A stretch of DNA of 64,000 nt from Thalassobius sp. I31.1 (GTDB lineage Bacteria; Pseudomonadota; Alphaproteobacteria; Rhodobacterales; Rhodobacteraceae). How positions within the stretch are numbered: the stretch's first letter is position 1; every line of letters begins with the position of its first letter. The stretch lies in assembly GCF_003031585.1 (NCBI RefSeq), contig NZ_PWAA01000005.1, forward strand, positions 1 to 64,000. The letters run 5' to 3'. Shown here piece by piece: positions 1 to 7,549 of this stretch. A model generated the notes under the pieces. It saw only the letters and a list, made by a program, of their open reading frames with translations, made no database searches and had not been told where the DNA came from. Made by a program: the position numbers and the translations under genes.

Positions 1-1
1 G

Positions 2-346
2 TCCGTTTGCCATTTCCGTTCTCCTTTTCGGCAAAATACCAAGTTAAAGGAACGGAACAAATACGGGACAAGTCCAGTCGGAATTGATGCATCTAAAGTA
101 ATGGTTGCCAAGGCAGGCATCCGAAATTCAAATGACCTAGTATGGATAGGAAAAGCCGCAAACCACGCTGCGAAATTATCAGCACTTTCCTCTGACACCC
201 CCACTTGGATCACCGACAAGGTTTATGATGTGATGCTTGATACAGCAAAATGCAGTTCTGGAAAGAACATGTGGAAAGAGAAAAAATGGGTTCAGCAAGG
301 CAATCGAAGAATATATTGCTCCACCTATTGGTGGTCTCTTAGCTAA
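2..346 (+). CDS. Class III nucleotide cyclase, C-terminal part (Pycsar PycC-like), 5' end outside window
   Basis: The reading frame is open from base 2, so this is the last 114 codons of a longer gene that starts before the window. The visible part is the second half of a class III adenylate/guanylate cyclase domain. It contains GID, then VAKAGIRNSNDLVWIGKAAN followed by HAAKLSAL, and ends in a Trp-rich tail (YCSTYWWSLS). From memory of the family, the NDLVW-IG-AAN-AAKL pattern and this tail are typical of the pyrimidine cyclases of Pycsar anti-phage systems, which make cUMP or cCMP to activate a downstream effector. The usual Asn-x3-Arg transition-state pair reads Asn-x3-Lys here. The metal-binding aspartates would lie upstream and cannot be seen. 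A second cyclase gene follows after 32 bp on the same strand. Base composition is AT-richer than the rest of the window, consistent with transfer. Cyclase domain is fairly certain; pyrimidine specificity is inferred. Confidence 0.75.
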   Translation, partial: SVCHFRSPFRQNTKLKERNKYGTSPVGIDASKVMVAKAGIRNSNDLVWIGKAANHAAKLSALSSDTPTWITDKVYDVMLDTAKCSSGKNMWKEKKWVQQGNRRIYCSTYWWSLS

Positions 347-378
347 TCTGCGAAATTAATGAAGATTGCCTTAGGAAA

Positions 379-1347
379 ATGTCATTGACCGAAATAAAGA
401 TTAGGAAATGGCGTGATTTAGATCACGAGGGAAGGGCGCGGTGTCGGTTCGATTTTGCTTCCGAGGTGCTATCAACGGACGACGAAACACAGACCGCTCA
501 AATCAGACTTGAACCAGACCCACGAAGATACAGGTTGGATCTCATTGATGGCGAGAACTGCTATGTAGATAAATTCTTAAACACGGCTATACCGGAAGGC
601 GTGGTTTTTCAAATGATGGAAGCTCATTTGATTGGGCTTCCTCTGTCATATGGGCCACCATCGATAACCTCATCATCTGAATATGCGAAATCACGACGGT
701 TCGCTTTGAAGGATGAACTTGACGGTGCACCTTATTCGCCTCCGACAGAGAAAGCAAAAGCACACGAAGAGTTGCAGGCTAACTCCGTCGACAGTTTTAT
801 TAGCTTTCTCTCAATTGATATTTTAGGCAGCACAGCCTTGCAGCAGGCCTATGGCGGAAAATTTGATGAAGCCTATCAAATATTTCTTAGGGAACTGTCA
901 ACAAGTGTGGGCCATTTTCATGGCTCCATACTTAATGTGACTGGTGATGGCTTTATTGCATATATAGATATGCCGAGGTTTACTACCCAGTGCGACAATA
1001 CTGTCGATCTGGGGTTGACTTTACTTCGAGTGCTGCAAGACGCAATTAATCCGTCGCTCAAACAAGCTGGGCTCCCGACACTAAGGATAAGAGTTGGAGC
1101 TGATGTTGGTAAAGCCGTTAGACGAAACATTGCTGTCGAGGCCACCAATTTTCGATCCTTTGACTTTGGTAGTGCAGCTTTGAACCGTGCAGTGAAAATC
1201 GAACAAGCTGCAGGTGCTGGACAGTTCCTTATTGGGCAAGCCCTTTACGAACTGCTCCATGTTTTCTGGCTTGAAAGATGCCAGCTTATCCCATTTTCAG
1301 AGCATAAAATCGGGTTAGCTGAATACAAGTCGTACTTGGTGACATAA
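379..1347 (+). CDS. Second class III nucleotide cyclase-domain protein (322 aa) adjacent to the PycC-like gene
   Basis: Residues 1-135 are unrecognised. Residues about 138-290 form a class III cyclase domain. The first metal-site motif is LSIDILGST (Asp147) and the second is NVTGDGFIAY (Asp190), so both metal-binding aspartates are kept. The transition-state pair is Asn269-x3-Lys273, with Lys where most cyclases have Arg, as in the neighbouring gene. No membrane segment or cyclic-nucleotide effector domain is visible. An AGGA lies only about 2 nt before the ATG at 379. The frame is open back to 343 but has no better start, so translation may be weak or coupled to the gene that ends at 346. 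Two cyclase genes side by side is unusual: they could form a heterodimer, or one could be regulatory. The start is less certain than the family. Confidence 0.7.
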   Translation: MSLTEIKIRKWRDLDHEGRARCRFDFASEVLSTDDETQTAQIRLEPDPRRYRLDLIDGENCYVDKFLNTAIPEGVVFQMMEAHLIGLPLSYGPPSITSSSEYAKSRRFALKDELDGAPYSPPTEKAKAHEELQANSVDSFISFLSIDILGSTALQQAYGGKFDEAYQIFLRELSTSVGHFHGSILNVTGDGFIAYIDMPRFTTQCDNTVDLGLTLLRVLQDAINPSLKQAGLPTLRIRVGADVGKAVRRNIAVEATNFRSFDFGSAALNRAVKIEQAAGAGQFLIGQALYELLHVFWLERCQLIPFSEHKIGLAEYKSYLVT

Positions 1348-1735
1348 TGACTTCTGCCAGTTAATTGGAAAATACATAGCCGTGCTTTGTGAAAGATACA
1401 TGTGGTGCTCGCTGCGTTGAATTAAGGAGATACATCAAATCATGCGATAATGTGTGAGAACATATGACTGTACCAATGCTCGCGATATGGACTTAGATGC
1501 TCTTTCCACTAAGGGCGGGACGGTTTCGAAAAAAAGAGCTATAACTTGAGAAAATTAGCCTGCTGCAACTATCCTTGTCACACACTGCAGAAATCAATGG
1601 CGAGCTACAGCCGTGGCTCGGGCAAAGATGTTATGAGGAGCATCCGACAGATTACGTTTGGTCACATTTTATCAGGCACAATGTGTAATACATCCGGGAT
1701 TACCCGCAGCGCTTTTGCGCTACGGGCTGTGCTTT
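1348..1735. other. Intergenic stretch of about 390 bp with a hairpin at 1703-1726
   Basis: No convincing gene is seen; the short open frames here have no recognisable content. A hairpin with stem 1703-1712 / 1717-1726 (one mismatch, TTTT loop) sits about 10 bp beyond the stop of the leftward aldehyde dehydrogenase gene. It could end that transcript or the rightward cyclase transcript, although neither side has a clean T-run. The stretch marks the change from AT-richer sequence on the left to typical core-genome composition on the right. Confidence 0.4.
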
Positions 1736-3184
1736 TCAGACGCTCAGACAGCAGTATTTGATTTCGAGGTAGTCTTCGATACCGTATTTAGATCCTTCGC
1801 GCCCCTGGCCGCTTTCTTTGACGCCACCAAACGGGGCAACTTCGGTTGAAATCAGACCGGTGTTCACGCCAACCATGCCGTATTCCAGGCCTTCCATCAC
1901 CTCCCATGTGCGTTTCAGGTCGTTGCTGTAGAAATAGGATGCCAGCCCAAATTCGGTGTCATTGGCTGCCGCCAGAACCTCTTCCGTGGTGGAAAAACGG
2001 AAGACAGGGGCAAGCGGGCCAAAGGTTTCTTCTTTCGCGACGGCCATGTCGGAGGTCACGCCTGAGATCAGGGTGGGCTGGAAGAACGTGCCGCCCAGAT
2101 CGTGGGCGTTGCCCCCGGTTGCGATGGTTGCGCCTTTCGAAGTCGCATCTTCGATATGTTCCCGCACTTTCGCCACGGCAGAGGGCGTGATCAGCGGGCC
2201 GATTGCCACGCCATCATCAGACCCATTCCCCACCTGCAAGGCGGATACGGCGGCAGACAGCTTTTCAACAAAGGCGTCATAAACCCCGTCCTGCACATAA
2301 ATCCGGTTGGAACAGACACAGGTCTGCCCCGCATTGCGGAATTTGGAAATCATCGCGCCTTCCACAGCCGCATTCAGATCCGCGTCGTCAAAGACGATAA
2401 ACGGTGCGTTACCGCCCAGTTCCAGCGACAGTTTCTTCACCTGTGCAGCCCCTTGCTGCATCAGGATCTTGCCCACACGCGTTGAACCGGTGAAGCTGAT
2501 CTTGCGCATCACAGGGCTTTCGCAGAACGCTTTGCCGACGCCAACGCTGTCGGTTGATGGCAGAACCGAAAACACACCAGCAGGCACGCCGGCCTCGTGC
2601 GCCAGGACGGCCATTGCAAGGGCGGACAGCGGCGTCTCACTGGCCGGACGCACAACCATGGCACAACCTGCGGCAAGCGCAGGTGCTGCCTTGCGGGTGA
2701 TCATGGCGTTGGGGAAATTCCAGGGGGTAATCGCGCCGACAACACCAATTGGCTGCTTCAGCACCAGAATACGTTTGTCGCGCTGATGACCGGGGATCGT
2801 GTCGCCGTAAACGCGTTTGGCTTCTTCCGCGAACCATTCAATAAAGCTGGCACCATACATGATCTCGCCCTTGGCTTCTGCCAGGGGTTTTCCCATCTCA
2901 GCCGTCAGGATCGCCGCCAGATCATCGGCGTTTTCCACCATCAGTTCAAACCAGCGGTGCAGGATGCCCGCGCGTTCTTTGCCAGTGCACGCCGCCCATT
3001 CCTTTTGCGCAACTTCGGCCGCATCAATCGCGCCATTCACATCAGAAATCGTGCAATCCGTGACCTGGGCCAGGACGGCACCTGTGGCGGGGTTCTGCAC
3101 GTCAAAACGGGTGTCGGATGAAATCCAGGCGCCATTGATATAAGCGCTTTCAGTCAGCAGGTCTTTGCGGGTCAGGTTTAACAT
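1736..3184 (-). CDS. gabD: NAD(P)+-dependent succinate-semialdehyde dehydrogenase (GabD / TgnE-like)
   Basis: A 482-residue aldehyde dehydrogenase of the succinate/glutarate-semialdehyde class, the normal length for GabD. The catalytic cysteine is in RNAGQTCVC (Cys289), the general base in LELGGN (Glu255) and the oxyanion Asn in PWNFPN. The nearly invariant cofactor-binding Lys of the VVKPA motif is Arg179 here. The start at 3184 is preferred over the upstream ATG at 3241 because GGAGA sits 6 nt before it and the homologous N-terminus begins here. It is the last gene of the leftward catabolic cluster but lies beyond a strong hairpin terminator (3205-3234), so its expression may depend on read-through. 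In the trigonelline pathway this enzyme (TgnE) oxidises succinate semialdehyde to succinate. Glutarate semialdehyde is an alternative substrate. Confidence 0.88.
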   Translation of the reverse strand: MLNLTRKDLLTESAYINGAWISSDTRFDVQNPATGAVLAQVTDCTISDVNGAIDAAEVAQKEWAACTGKERAGILHRWFELMVENADDLAAILTAEMGKPLAEAKGEIMYGASFIEWFAEEAKRVYGDTIPGHQRDKRILVLKQPIGVVGAITPWNFPNAMITRKAAPALAAGCAMVVRPASETPLSALAMAVLAHEAGVPAGVFSVLPSTDSVGVGKAFCESPVMRKISFTGSTRVGKILMQQGAAQVKKLSLELGGNAPFIVFDDADLNAAVEGAMISKFRNAGQTCVCSNRIYVQDGVYDAFVEKLSAAVSALQVGNGSDDGVAIGPLITPSAVAKVREHIEDATSKGATIATGGNAHDLGGTFFQPTLISGVTSDMAVAKEETFGPLAPVFRFSTTEEVLAAANDTEFGLASYFYSNDLKRTWEVMEGLEYGMVGVNTGLISTEVAPFGGVKESGQGREGSKYGIEDYLEIKYCCLSV

Positions 3185-3204
3185 GAGGTGTCTCCGGTCA
3201 TTAA

Positions 3205-3234
3205 AAAACGGGCGGGAAATGCCCCGCCCGTTTT
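3205..3234 (-). terminator. Intrinsic terminator between the BCCT transporter and gabD
   Basis: Perfect 12-bp stem (AAAACGGGCGGG paired with CCCGCCCGTTTT) and a 6-nt loop. On the minus strand it is followed by TTTTTTAA, a textbook Rho-independent terminator. It lies 17 bp past the transporter stop and 20 bp before the gabD start, so it would attenuate gabD unless gabD has its own promoter inside the transporter gene. Confidence 0.75.
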
Positions 3235-3250
3235 GTTTCATTTCAGCGGG

Positions 3251-4933
3251 TTAACCGTGCAGATCACGACTGTAGGCCGTGCCATCGGGGGCGGTGCCGC
3301 CTTTGGCGCTGTCGGCGATGTGGACTGCAGAAGAATCTTCCATCAGGGATTTGATCACACCCCAGGCCATCAGAACCACCAGAACCGAAATGGGCAGAGC
3401 GGCGGCAATCGCAGCGGTCTGAAGGGCTGACAAACCGCCCGCCATCAGAAGAACCGCAGCCACCAGGCCCTGTGCCCCACCCCAGATAATGCGGTGGATT
3501 TTCGGCGGGTTGGCATTGCCCATGGACAGGATCGTGGTCACAACCAACGTGCCTGAGTCAGAGCTTGTGATGAACCATGTCGCCAGCAGGAAGGTCGCCA
3601 GTGCAGATACGATCCAGGACAGAACACCGCTGTCAGACAGACGTTCAATCGTGCCATACAGCGTGCCACCGAGGTTCCAGTTGTTCACCTGATCAATCAG
3701 ACCAGCGGTACCAACACCATCAACTGCGTTCATCTCAAGATACAGCGCGTTGCCGCTGAAAATTGAAATCCAGATGAAAGCCATGGTGGTTGGAACAAAC
3801 ATCGCACCCAGCATGAATTCACGGATGGTGCGGCCTTTTGAGATGCGCGCAACGAACATGCCCACAAACGGTGCCCAGGACAGCCACCAACCCCAATAGA
3901 ACAGCGTCCAGCCGCCCTGCCATTTCACGTCACCAGCTTCTGATGCCGTCCAGAAACCCATGGACCAAAGCGTGGTCGCATAGTCACCCATCGCGTTCAG
4001 GAAGAACCCGATCAGCCATTGTGTCGGACCTGCGAACAGGAAGAACAGAACCAGCAGGATCGACAGGATGATGTTCCATTCAGACAGGATCCGGATGCCT
4101 TTGCCGATGCCGGATACCGCTGACATGGTCGCAACGATTGAGATCACGATCACCAGGCCAACCTTCAGCGTGGTGCTTGTGCCGGTGCCGAACAATACGT
4201 TCAGACCCTCAGCCATCTGGGTCACACCCAGACCAAGTGATGTCGCGATACCAAACACGGTGCCAAAGACCGCCAGCAGATCAACTGCGTGACCAGCCGG
4301 ACCATAGATCTTGTCGCCCAGGATCGGGTACAGCGCAGAACGGAACGTCAGGGGCAGCTTCTTGCGGAAGGCAAAATAACCCAGTGCCAGACCGGTCATC
4401 GTGTAGATCGCCCAGCCGTGCAGACCCCAATGGAAGTTCGTGGTGCGCACCGCATCCACCGCACGTTCCATATTCATTTCCGTGTGGCCGGCTGCATCTG
4501 CAAACGGGTTGTTCGGATAGCCCCAGGCAGCTGAATTATCGAAGTAAAACAGCGGTTCCGCAATGCCAAAGAACAGGATGCCGATGGACACACCGGCAGA
4601 GAACAGCATCGCAAACCATGAGAAGTTTGAAAATTCAGGCCGTGAATCATCGTCGCCCAGGCGGATCGATCCAAAGCGGCTGAACATCAAAAACAGGCAG
4701 ACGAAGAACAGGATCACGACGGAACTGATATAATACCAGCTCAGTGCGCCCTCTACCCAGGATCGGATCCCGCCGTAAAGTTTGCCCGCATATTCTACGT
4801 TCAGAATTGTGAACAGCACAAAGACGGCGATCATTGCTTTTGATGCAATGCTCATCCCGTTGTGCAGCCCCTTGAACAACCCTGTATCAGAGACCAGATG
4901 ATCCCCTCCTGAGGGTTTATTTTCCTGTGTCAT
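3251..4933 (-). CDS. BCCT-family betaine/choline/carnitine-type transporter
   Basis: A 560-residue integral membrane protein with about 12 hydrophobic segments. It carries the BCCT signature GWTLFYWGWWLSW at residues 341-353 and the later SSDSGT motif, within the usual BCCT length. These carriers use a Na+ or H+ gradient to import quaternary-ammonium compounds such as glycine betaine, choline and carnitine. GGAGGAAA stands 7 nt before the ATG. It is encoded within a ring-opening catabolic cluster, so the likely cargo is an N-methylated pyridine carboxylate (trigonelline or homarine), which is itself a betaine. That assignment is inferred from context; the family assignment is secure. Confidence 0.92.
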   Translation of the reverse strand: MTQENKPSGGDHLVSDTGLFKGLHNGMSIASKAMIAVFVLFTILNVEYAGKLYGGIRSWVEGALSWYYISSVVILFFVCLFLMFSRFGSIRLGDDDSRPEFSNFSWFAMLFSAGVSIGILFFGIAEPLFYFDNSAAWGYPNNPFADAAGHTEMNMERAVDAVRTTNFHWGLHGWAIYTMTGLALGYFAFRKKLPLTFRSALYPILGDKIYGPAGHAVDLLAVFGTVFGIATSLGLGVTQMAEGLNVLFGTGTSTTLKVGLVIVISIVATMSAVSGIGKGIRILSEWNIILSILLVLFFLFAGPTQWLIGFFLNAMGDYATTLWSMGFWTASEAGDVKWQGGWTLFYWGWWLSWAPFVGMFVARISKGRTIREFMLGAMFVPTTMAFIWISIFSGNALYLEMNAVDGVGTAGLIDQVNNWNLGGTLYGTIERLSDSGVLSWIVSALATFLLATWFITSSDSGTLVVTTILSMGNANPPKIHRIIWGGAQGLVAAVLLMAGGLSALQTAAIAAALPISVLVVLMAWGVIKSLMEDSSAVHIADSAKGGTAPDGTAYSRDLHG

Positions 4934-4972
4934 GACGCGTTTCCTCCCATCATTAAGTTCAGGACTTCCGTG

Positions 4973-4993
4973 GGGTGTCGCGAAACGACACCC
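4973..4993 (-). terminator. Perfect hairpin between aldehyde dehydrogenase and BCCT genes
   Basis: GGGTGTCG (4973-4980) pairs perfectly with CGACACCC (4986-4993) around a CGAAA loop. There is no T-run on either strand, so it is more likely an mRNA-stability or partial-termination element within the operon than a full terminator. Confidence 0.35.
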
Positions 4994-5023
4994 GGTGAAT
5001 TACTTTGAAACTGGTGAATTTAC

Positions 5024-6487
5024 TCAGCGCATAACGAATGGATCCGGGATCGGATCATCGCTGGTGCGCAGCCAGACGGTTTTGATTTTGGTGTAATCCA
5101 GTACCGCCTGCAGGCCGCCTTCACGTCCATGGCCAGACAGACCGTGCCCGCCAAAAGGTGCGATTGGACTGACGGCGCGATAGGTATTGACCCAGACGAT
5201 GCCGGACCGGATGCGGCGGATCATGCGATGGGCGCGGGTCAGGCTTTGGGTGAAGACACCGGACGCCAGGCCAAATTCCGTATCATTGGCCAGACGCACA
5301 GCCTCGGCCTCGTCCTCAAAGGTAACAACCGACAGAACTGGCCCGAAGAATTCATTGCTTAGGCTCGGCGCATCAGGGGCGTCGGAACAATCCAGAATAG
5401 TCGGAGGGAAAAAGAAGCCATCCCGATCAATCGCTGCGCCCCCGGTGACCAGTTTTGCGCCCGCTTCAACCGAACGCGCAATCAGATCCAGCGCATTGTC
5501 CCGCTGGCGCAGGGTGCAAAGCGGGCCAACCTCGGTCGCCATGTCATCCGGCGCGCCAATCACCACTGCTTCGGCTTTTTCTTTCAGCCGGGCCAGGAAT
5601 CTATCTTTGATCGAAGCCTGAACCAACAGACGCGATCCCGCGACACAGCTTTGGCCGGTGGCCGCGAAGATACCAGACACCTGGGCGTTCACGGCACTTT
5701 CGATATCCGCGTCATCAAACACGATGAACGGGGACTTTCCGCCCAATTCCAACGATGTAGACGCCAGGTTCTCAGCTGAATTGCGCACGATATGACGTGC
5801 CGTTTCAGGTCCGCCGGTGAAAGCAACGTGATCGACGCTCGCGTGGCTTGTCAGGGCCGCACCCGCTGCGGGGCCACCCGTGATCACGTTCAGAACGCCC
5901 TTGGGGAAACCCGCCTGATCAAAGATCTCTGCGAATTCCAGCATCGGTGCGGGCGCTTCTTCGGATGCTTTCAGAACCACCGTACAACCAGCGGCCAGCG
6001 CAGGACCGATTTTCACCGCAGACAGGAACAGCTGCGAATTCCACGGCACGATTGCGGCGATCACACCTACGGGTTCGCGGCGCAGCCAGACTTCCATATC
6101 CGGTTTGTCGATCGGCAGATGCGCGCCTTCGATCTTATCGGCAAGCCCTGCGAAATAGCGGAAATATTCCGCCACATAGGCGATCTGCGCGCTGGTTTCG
6201 CGGATGATCTTGCCGGTATCCCGGGTTTCGATTTCCGCCAGACGCGGGGCGTTTTCAGCCACCAGGTCCGCAAGGCGCGACAAAAGTTTTCCCCGCGCCG
6301 TTGCTGTCATATCTGCCCAATCAGGTGCGAAAAACGCGTCTTCCGCAGCATCCACAGCGGCGTTCACATCGGCAACACCGGCCTCTGCCATTATTGCCCA
6401 GGGCTGGCCTGTGGCCGGATCAAGGCTTTCAAACTGCGTGCTGCCGTCTGAAAATTCACCGCCGATATATTGCTGAAAAATCTGCAT
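5024..6487 (-). CDS. NAD+-dependent aldehyde dehydrogenase (candidate TgnC-like)
   Basis: A 487-residue aldehyde dehydrogenase. Catalytic Cys281 (ATGQSCVAG), base Glu247 (LELGGK), Asn150 (PWN) and the cofactor Lys of VVLKASEE are all present. The start at 6487 has AAGGAG 6 nt upstream; an ATG 15 nt further up has none. In the trigonelline pathway of Acinetobacter baylyi a dehydrogenase of this family (TgnC) oxidises the 5-hydroxybutyrolactone ring-opening product to N-methylformamidomethylene-succinate. The position here, directly after the two monooxygenase genes, fits that step. Sequence alone does not give the substrate, so the pathway role is inferred. Confidence 0.85.
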   Translation of the reverse strand: MQIFQQYIGGEFSDGSTQFESLDPATGQPWAIMAEAGVADVNAAVDAAEDAFFAPDWADMTATARGKLLSRLADLVAENAPRLAEIETRDTGKIIRETSAQIAYVAEYFRYFAGLADKIEGAHLPIDKPDMEVWLRREPVGVIAAIVPWNSQLFLSAVKIGPALAAGCTVVLKASEEAPAPMLEFAEIFDQAGFPKGVLNVITGGPAAGAALTSHASVDHVAFTGGPETARHIVRNSAENLASTSLELGGKSPFIVFDDADIESAVNAQVSGIFAATGQSCVAGSRLLVQASIKDRFLARLKEKAEAVVIGAPDDMATEVGPLCTLRQRDNALDLIARSVEAGAKLVTGGAAIDRDGFFFPPTILDCSDAPDAPSLSNEFFGPVLSVVTFEDEAEAVRLANDTEFGLASGVFTQSLTRAHRMIRRIRSGIVWVNTYRAVSPIAPFGGHGLSGHGREGGLQAVLDYTKIKTVWLRTSDDPIPDPFVMR

Positions 6488-6507
6488 TTTCCGCTCCTTC
6501 ATCTGCC

Positions 6508-7545
6508 TTATTGAAAGGCTGGCATTACGTCGTTGATAAAGCGTTCCAGGGACGCTTTCTTGCGCTCAAAGCTCATGGAACTGTCGATCCAGAAGGCATA
6601 TTCATCATAGCCCAAAGCTTCGTATTTCTTCAGGCGCTCAATCACAGTGTCAGGCGTGCCAATTACCAGATCCCGTTCCATCGCCTCGGGTGTATAGAAC
6701 GGATGCGCTGTGATTTCTTCATCTGACAGCGGGTCAATCAGGCCCTGTGAGATCTCACGTTTGTTCATGAACCACGCACCGAAATAACAATAGAAACGGT
6801 TCAGTTCCACCGCGCCAACCTTGGCATCGTCATCGCTGTCTGCCACATAAGTATGTTGCAGTAGCATGATTTTCGGACGCGGCTGATCAGAAAGCTTTTC
6901 GCAGGCGTCGTTGAACTTGCCCATCAGGCTTTCGATCTCGCCATCGCCATTCCACAGCGGCGTCACCTGGACGTTGCAGCCGTTGGACACCGCAAATTCG
7001 TGGCTGTTCGGATCACGCGCGGCGATCCAGATCGGAGGGCCATCTTTCTGCACGGGTTGCGGTGCCGAGGTGGTTTTCGGGAACTGATGGAATTCGCCAT
7101 CATGTTCATAATCACCCTTCCAAAGTCCCTGCACAGCAGGCACCAGTTCGCGCATACGCTGACCCGCTTCCCAGGTATCCATTCCCGGCATAAGGCGTTC
7201 ATATTCAAAGGAATAAGCCCCACGCGCAATGCCCAGCTCCAGGCGACCTTCGGTGATGATGTCGGTCATCGCCGCTTCGCCCGCCAGACGGATCGGATGC
7301 CAGAACGGCGCGATCACAGTGCCGGTGCCAAGGCGCACATTTTTCGTGTGACGCGCAATGTCGATCAGGTTCAGCATCGGGTTTGGCGCGATGGTAAAGT
7401 TCATACCATGGTGTTCACCGGTCCAGACCGCATGCATCCCACCTTCATCGGCGATTTTGCACAGTTCGATGAATTCGTCATACAGCTGTTTCTGGTCCTG
7501 ATCGGGCGAAATGCGCTCCATGTGTGCGAAAAGCGAGAATTTCAT
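6508..7545 (-). CDS. LLM-class (luciferase-like) flavin-dependent monooxygenase, candidate TgnB-like
   Basis: 345 residues with the hallmarks of the bacterial-luciferase TIM-barrel family: N-terminal MKFSLFAHMER, the WTGEHHG motif, GTGTVIAPFWHP, and GRLELGIARGAY. Such enzymes use FMNH2 supplied by a separate reductase, and the flavin reductase gene lies 4 bp upstream. GGGAG stands 8 nt before the ATG. In context it would be the oxygenase that opens the ring of an N-methylpyridine carboxylate. Other small substrates (alkanesulfonates, cyclic ketones) are possible for the family, but the neighbours argue against them. Confidence 0.88.
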   Translation of the reverse strand: MKFSLFAHMERISPDQDQKQLYDEFIELCKIADEGGMHAVWTGEHHGMNFTIAPNPMLNLIDIARHTKNVRLGTGTVIAPFWHPIRLAGEAAMTDIITEGRLELGIARGAYSFEYERLMPGMDTWEAGQRMRELVPAVQGLWKGDYEHDGEFHQFPKTTSAPQPVQKDGPPIWIAARDPNSHEFAVSNGCNVQVTPLWNGDGEIESLMGKFNDACEKLSDQPRPKIMLLQHTYVADSDDDAKVGAVELNRFYCYFGAWFMNKREISQGLIDPLSDEEITAHPFYTPEAMERDLVIGTPDTVIERLKKYEALGYDEYAFWIDSSMSFERKKASLERFINDVMPAFQ

Positions 7546-7549
7546 GTCT

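Noticed and set aside
359-388. A nine-codon leader peptide (MKIALGKCH) before the second cyclase
   Set aside because: No structure or codon pattern suggests attenuation; a peptide this short is expected by chance.
1-1347. Reading the two cyclase genes as one frameshifted gene
   Set aside because: Each contains its own C-terminal half of a cyclase domain with its own Asn-x3-Lys motif, so they are two genes.
1546-1761. A 71-codon open frame in the gap after the cyclases
   Set aside because: No family resemblance and no good ribosome site; it runs into the aldehyde dehydrogenase gene on the other strand.
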